DNA of 64,000 nucleotides from Excoecaria cochinchinensis (taxonomy: Eukaryota; Streptophyta; Magnoliopsida; Malpighiales; Euphorbiaceae). The number at the start of each line of letters is the position of its first letter. The first letter of the stretch is position 1. Below are positions 58,601-64,000 of the stretch, piece after piece. The DNA lies in assembly GCA_947683425.1 (NCBI GenBank), contig CANTUQ010000076.1, positions 3,906,001-3,970,000 of the forward strand, written 5' to 3'. Position numbers and translations under genes: made by a program. The notes under the pieces were generated by a model. The model saw only the letters and a program-made list of their open reading frames with translations. It was not told where the DNA came from and made no database searches.

Positions 58601-60167
58601 AATCTCTATCTTGAAGAACAACTATCTTCCTATGACAAGCAACCACTGCCCGATGCTTACTCAACCAATCCATACCCAAAATCAAATCAAACTCTCTGAA
58701 AGGCAACTTAATCAAATGTGCTGGGAACTCAACTCCCTCAACAAATAGGGGACAATTCCTAAACACTCTACTCACATTGACACTATGCCCTAAAGGACTG
58801 GTCACACATATCTCATAATCCAACTGATCGACAACATGCAACTTATCAAATAACTTATCTATGCACAAATATGAGTGTGTGGAACTAGGGTCAATTAGAG
58901 CATATAATTCAATGTCATGGAGTAGGAACTTACCAGCTATCACATCTGGAGCATCCTGCTCCTCTCTGGCTCTCACAGTATATGCTCTAGCTGGAACAGG
59001 TAGCGGATGCACGACTGACTCAGATGCAGCTCCCTCTCTAGGTCGATCGCCTTGACCTCTACGTCTGCCTCTACCACGGGCAGCCTGTGTAGCATTCGAA
59101 CCAACTCTGCTAGCCTCTCACTGATCACCAGAACCATCATTCCCTCTTGAACAATTGGCCAAAAAGTGTTCAGTGCTCCCACATCTGAAACACCAACCTA
59201 TGAGCCACCTACACTTACCCCGATGAGGCTTATTGCAATGAGAGCACACAGGCATCGACTCGGTCCTACCACCAGCACTGCCTCTACCGAAATCGGACAC
59301 TGCCACTGAACCCTGGCTTCTACCTTTAGTAGCCGGGCCTACAGATGACTCATCCTACGGGTTCCTTGACCTCTTACCCGAGGATGAAGAAGATGAACCT
59401 CCACGAGAGGGATTCCTCCGCAAAGCCCTCTCTCTCAAAATAGATTCGGACCTCTCAGCTCGCACAACAGCTTGCACAATCTGGTAGTACCCAACTCCAG
59501 GAGCACTCATCAGAGAAATCAACATCGCCCGCAGCGACTCATTCAATCCGGTCTCAAAATGTCTACACCTGAACTCCTCTGTCAAAATACCTTCGGGTGC
59601 ATACTTAGCTAACCGGTTAAATTCCTTCTCAAAATCAGATATAGACATCGCTCGCTGCTTCAAACTCAAGAACTGAGTCCACCTTGCATCCTTGTATGTC
59701 TGAGTCACATACTTGTTCGTGAACTCACTTTCAAAAAACTCCCAAGTAATCGGGTCAGGCAACTGAGGATGTCTACAAACCAACTCCCACCATTCATATG
59801 CAAACCCTTGCAGCAAAGCCACTGCACGCTCAACTTTTTGATTAGGAGGACACCGAACCTCCCTTAAAGCATGCTTTACCTTATTAATCCACCTCTCAGC
59901 GACCTTCGACTCATCCAAACCGGTTCCATAAAAGTCTTCAGCACCAGCTCTTCTTAAACTCTCAGTTGGGGCCTTTGGGGTAGTCACTCTCTCCAAGACT
60001 CGAGCCATGTCTTAACATAGCTTAAGCATAGCTTCGAAGGGCATGGCTGCGGCCTCGGGCTATACCCTAGCAGGTTGAGCAAACACAGAAATCGAAGGAT
60101 CAACAGCTTGGGGATTCATGCTCTTGGCTGATCCCTCAAGTGGCCCTCGAACAGAACCAGAATCCAT
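55637..60167 (-). pseudogene. Gag-pol polyprotein remnant of element I
   Basis: The start is ATG at 60167, directly after TTTGTTTAG as in F. Gag has the WWELVCRHPQLPDP motif and the zinc knuckle CFRCGSTEHFLANC. Protease has DPSSTHSYL (DPGST in F). RT has FIDD (about 57880) and RNase H DASVGLG; integrase has the HHCC finger and the first two Asp, with the Glu region after a stop. The chromodomain ends near 55640. Defects: stops in the first 55 codons, after gag (near 59352), at 57057-57059 and 57029-57031, at 56405-56407 and near 55820; and a one-base insertion in an A6 run (57821-57826) that shifts frame inside RT. Most stops are TAG or TAA where F has CAG or CAA. Confidence 0.9.
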
Positions 60168-60269
60168 CTAAACAAACAAAGACAACCGCATCACCCAACA
60201 CAGTCCTAGACATATATATGCATATATGCACAACAACGACAACAAAACACTTAGAAAAGCCTAAACCGG

Positions 60270-60281
60270 GCTCTGATATAA
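60270..60281 (-). promoter_or_regulatory. Primer binding site of element I (tRNA-iMet type)
   Basis: The minus strand reads TTATATCAGAGC, two mismatches from TGGTATCAGAGC, five bases from the 5' LTR. Confidence 0.75.
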
Positions 60282-60286
60282 AAAAA

Positions 60287-61790
60287 TGTAACACCCCTAA
60301 CCATACGTAGGCGAACCCATCCGGATAGGAGTGAGATGTCATAGGAGCAGGGGTGTCACACCAGACAGATCGATACAAAGCATACATTCATACATCAAAA
60401 GCTTGCGACAGTAAGACATCGGACACGAGTCGTGCTGAAGGACACGACTTGTGTCGGATGTCCCTCATCCTAGTCGTGCTCTAAAGCACAACATGCAGAA
60501 TAATCCACGCCAGCACGAGTCGTGCTGCTCAAGCACGAGTCGTGCTTCATCAGCACGAGTTGTGCTAATCTTCACCTGCTGCCATCGCCCTGCTGAGATG
60601 CACAACTCGCACACACGGAAGGGAGCACGAGTCATGCTTCTCAGTATGAGTCGGACGGCCATCAAATCTTCAAGCAAAACACACGAGAACTGGAAATCCT
60701 CTTCTGTCGCGCTCGCAACAGGAGCAAAATTTCCAGTCCCCAGCAAAACACAGAACCCAGAATTTTCCTCCAAACCAAAACCATTTTGACCCAAATCACT
60801 CCCAACTCAATCTTACCTCAGTTTAGGCCTTCCAAACACCATAACCAACATCAAACAACATATTTCCATAATTAATTCCAAAATAAATCATCAATTCACA
60901 AATCAAGATCTCAAAAATCACAAAACTAGAAAATTATGTAGCAAAGTTCAATCAACTTCATATTTGATTTAATAAATCAATAATTATGCAACATAACTCA
61001 TCAAAACTTAAAACCCATATCATATATACCCATATAAGCCTATTTACACATCATAAATTCCAAAATTTCAAGCATATCTCAAAACCCACATATGAACATC
61101 AAATTAAAGCAAGTTTCCAAACCTGAATCTCCTAAGCTCCAAATCACTTGGTGCCATTAATACCAGCCTTCTCCTTGCCTTTAGGATCACGAGGAGGCTC
61201 CACTAAACAACAACCCATAAATCACACAAATAATAAACCCTAGATTAAAACCCCAAACCAAAATATGGAGAAGAAGAAGAACAAGATGAAGGAAATGAAG
61301 AAAACTTACCCAAAAGAAGACCAAAAGATGATTAATTCCCACCACACTAACTTGGATCCAAGCTAGGGTTCTTTTAAGAATAGAAAAGGAAGAAGAAGAG
61401 TGAGGGGAAGAGGGAAACGGGAAAAAATGAAAGGAAATCTGCCCCTTTCCCCTCTTTCCTTTCTTTTTCCAACCCTAGACATGTGTCCTCTTCCTAGTGG
61501 TGGATCTTGATCACTCACACCCAACAAGCACACATCAAACACACACAAGACTCTCCCAACTAAAAACATCCTACAAATGTGTGAGTATAACACACAAACA
61601 TAACTCACTCACTCACATCATACAAACATGTGAGCAACACACCCAAATACAACCCAACTAATTCACACCCTTGCACCGTACATACACCCACACACTAGCA
61701 AAACCCACAAACATGCATTATACCCAAAATACCCTTATCACATGCCAAAACACACTCAATGCACATGCACAAATATGGCTCGAACTTCTA
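60287..61790 (-). repeat. 5' LTR of element I, internally deleted and truncated
   Basis: It begins TGTAACACCCC and matches the 3' LTR, but bases equivalent to 53174-54222 are missing at a junction at 60402/60403 (AAAAGC joined to TTGCGACA). The double stem-loop is lost with them. It stops at CGAACTTCTA, about 24 bp before the expected end. The intron-like segment (61203-61309) and the CAGGTTTGG donor-like site (near 61123) are intact. Confidence 0.88.
61203..61309 (-). other. Intron-like segment in 5' LTR of I
   Basis: A GG|GTAAGT donor at 61309 and a TTGTTGTTTAG acceptor at 61203 (107 bp). An 80-nt purine-rich segment follows with the frame DPKGKEKAG ending AAG TGA, then TTCAG|GTTTGG. Confidence 0.6.
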
Positions 61791-64000
61791 GGAGACAGTT
61801 TGGGACTGCGAAGCACCCGAGGAGGTTATTACTGAGAAATTGATGACTGCCCATTTGAAAGCGAAGGGAAAGATGGAAGACGGAGCTATAGGGAAATAGA
61901 GTAAAGCCATATAGGGGGTTACTGCAGTGCCTCCAAAATGCCAGTTTGATTCAGAGCTATCGGCTGGAACATCTGCGTCGGCAGAAAGAGAAGAAGAAGA
62001 TAGTTTAGATTTTATTTTTACACTTGAACTTTTCAATAATGTTGATGATATTTATAGTTTTATTAATAACATGAACAATTTTGCTTACTTGTGTGATGTT
62101 TCTGATGATTTCAATATGCATAATCATGATCATGATTCATTTATATTTGACATCAATTCAACTGATGCTACTCCATTTAATCTTGGAACTTCGAAAAACC
62201 TGAAAGAAATCTTAATAGCATCTAATATAACTCCTGATGAGAGGTCCAAATTTGAGAGAATTTTAAGAAAATATGAAAAAGTCTTTGCTTGGACCTATGA
62301 AGATATGCCGGGAGTAGATCGTGAAATCGTAGAGCACGCCATCCCAACATACCCAGACCATAAGCCAGTTAAGCAAAGCTTAAGAGACTCAGGCAAGAAT
62401 GGGAAGAGAAAGTGAAAGAAGAAATTCATAAATAGATCGAAGCCAAGTTATTAATTGAAGTGCATTATCCAACCTGGTTGGCCAATGCCATCCCAGTAGC
62501 CAAGAAGAACGACAAAGTGCGCGCGTGTGTGGACTATCGAGATTTGAACAAAGCTTATCCGAAAGATGACTTTCCGCTGCCCCACATCAACGTGTTAGTA
62601 GACAGTGCAGCTTCTTGCATGATGTATAGCTTCATGGATGGTTACACGGGCTATAATCAGATTCTCAATAAGATAGTTGATTGAATCAAGACAGCCTTCA
62701 TCACTGAGTGGGGGACATTTGCTTATATGGTGATGCCATTCGGTTTGAAGAATGCAGGCACAACTTATCAGAGAATGGCAACAAGGATCCTAGATGACTT
62801 GATCCATAAGGAGGTGGAAGTATACGTGGATGACTTAATGATCAAGTCAGCCACCAAAGAAGGTCACTTTGAGGCTTTAGAGAAGTTCTTTTAGAGGATT
62901 AGTAAGTATAATCTGCGATTGAACCCTAAGAAATGCATTTTCGGTGTCACTTAAGGGAAATTATTAGGACATGTAGTCAGCCAGAGAGGGATTAAAATCG
63001 ACCTGGACAAGGTCAAAGCCATCAGAGAGATGCTGGTACCTCAAAAAGAAAAGGATGTTAGAATTTTTTTTTGGTAAGGTGCAGTACATTAGCAGGTTTA
63101 TCGCCAAGCTTACTTCAAATTGCTCAAAAAAGACCAACCTATAGTATGGAATGAAGATTGCTAGAAAGCTTTTGATACTATTAGGGAATATTTGTTGAAT
63201 CCCCCAGTTCTGAGACCACCGCAACCAGTCAAGCAACTTATTCTGTATTTAGCTATAGAAAAAGCTGTATAGGTGCCATGATGGCTCAGGAGGACGAGTT
63301 CAGAGTGGAGTTTGCAGTCTATTACCTTAGTAAAAAGTTCCTTTCTTATGAGGTCAAGTATGCAAAAGTAGAAAAGATTTGCCTCGCGGTAATCTGGGCC
63401 AATAAAAAGTTGAGACACTATTTCCACTCCTACAAGGTACAAACAGTCACGAAACAAAACCCACTTAGATACCTATAGGAGGCTCCGTCTTTGTTAGGAA
63501 AAATGGGAAGATGGTTACTATTATTACAAGAATTTGATGTTGAGCACATCACTCAAAAGACCATTAAAGGGTGCACAGTAGCAGAATTTTTGGCAGAACA
63601 CCCTATCCAAGGAGATTCATATGAGTCCAACTTCCTAGATGAAGACGTTATCACAGTATATGGTTGGCAATTACACTTTGACGGGGCTGTAAATAGTAAG
63701 GGGGCAGGAGTGGGAATCATTCTAACAACCCCGGATAATAAAAAACTCCCGCTGGCAAAGAAATTAAGATATAAGGCCACTAACAATGAAGCCGAATATG
63801 AAGCTTGCACTTTCAGGCTAGAAGCCTTAATATTCTTAGGGGAAAAAAACGTTGAGGTATTCGGGGATTCATCGCTAGTAATCAATTAGATTCAGGGCGA
63901 GTGGGCTGTTAAGGAAGAACGGCTGATACTATATGTCATGCACTTAAGGGATTTGAGCAATCTGTTTGAAGTATGCACCTTCCACTTTGTTCCGAGGGAT
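61791..64000 (+). pseudogene. Tat element B pol remnant (RT, RNase H, second RNase H), runs off the edge
   Basis: It starts abruptly after the broken LTR of I. The linker before RT has FAWTYEDMPGVD (about 62285-62320). After a frameshift near 62375, RT has CVDYRDLNKAYPKDDFPLP and YVDD (62823-62834). A decayed gypsy RNase H covers about 63250-63600, ending AEFLAEHP. A second RNase H of the archaeal type follows from about 63660: HFDGAVNSKGAGVG, NNEAEYEA and GDSSLVIN. That double arrangement is diagnostic of the Tat lineage. Stops lie at about 62436, 62682, 62892, 62953 and 63887, several fitting CAG or CAA to TAG or TAA. No protease is found. Integrase would lie past 64000. Confidence 0.85.

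Larger units (their letters stand above)
53057..61790 (-). mobile_element. Minus-strand chromovirus I, decayed, with a damaged 5' LTR
   Basis: 3' LTR 53057-55599, polypurine tract 55600-55612, gag-pol 55637-60167, primer site 60270-60281, 5' LTR 60287-61790. It belongs to the same Tekay/Del-like group as F but is a different family. The 5' LTR has a 1-kb internal deletion and lacks its last 24 bp or so, so no target duplication can be checked. Confidence 0.88.
4323..64000 (+). mobile_element. Tat/Ogre-like Ty3/Gypsy element B, split by nested insertions and running off the right edge
   Basis: The parts in order are: 5' LTR 4323-6931, primer site 6935-6953, leader 6954-7859, gag start 7860-7897, gag 50967-52077, and pol 61791-64000. 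The gag pieces rejoin in frame once LTR C and its 5-bp duplication are set aside. The Tat lineage is supported by the primer-site sequence, the gag type, the RT motifs and a second RNase H domain near the right edge. B interrupts A inside RT. The 5 bp before it are AATAT; the matching copy would lie outside the window. The protease-containing stretch between gag and RT is not present and was probably lost at the 61790/61791 junction. Confidence 0.82.

Overview
This window is eukaryotic plant DNA made almost entirely of LTR retrotransposons of the Ty3/Gypsy superfamily. I see no host gene, tRNA, rRNA or prokaryotic feature. Three plant lineages are present: chromoviruses resembling Tekay/Del (long 2.5-4.3 kb LTRs, tRNA-iMet-type primer site, C-terminal chromodomain), a Tat/Ogre-like element (second RNase H domain) and one Athila-like element (tRNA-Asp-type primer site, extra ORF after pol). 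This points to a repeat-rich region of a flowering plant. Species cannot be told from the sequence.

The window is a nest. Outermost is minus-strand chromovirus A (1-4322), cut inside its reverse transcriptase by Tat element B (4323 to beyond 64000). B is split twice. Just after its gag start sits a plus-strand LTR C (7898-50961, probably solo). After its gag sit minus-strand LTR piece H (52078-53056) and chromovirus I (53057-61790), followed by B's pol. LTR C is itself cut by minus-strand solo LTR D (11947-14632) and by minus-strand, gag-only element E (14737-50803). The right LTR of E is cut by plus-strand chromovirus array F (19456-48687), and the middle LTR of F is cut by Athila-like element G (26941-39075). 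Target-site duplications support D and E (ATCTT), F (ATTCA) and G (GTATG); that of C is decayed (AGGGC/ATTGC).

F is LTR-internal-LTR-internal-LTR inside a single target duplication, with two 4,722-bp internal copies; unequal LTR recombination is the simplest explanation. Each internal copy carries its own nonsense codons, nearly all C-to-T at CAG or CGA. G is the youngest (five differences seen between its 1,340-bp LTRs), but its gag-pol and third ORF also carry stops. Nothing here looks able to move by itself without a helper.

The most interesting signals are in the chromovirus LTRs. Families A, D, E, F and I share, at nearly the same offset, an intron-like segment with a GTAAGT donor (107-115 bp in most copies), then a 77-85-nt purine-rich exon-like segment ending at a conserved AGGTTTGG. 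F and I also have a strong splice acceptor touching the gag ATG. Downstream in each LTR lie a fast-changing cluster of GC-rich palindromes at a conserved position and a conserved double stem-loop. Together these suggest an undescribed leader-splicing arrangement in these elements.
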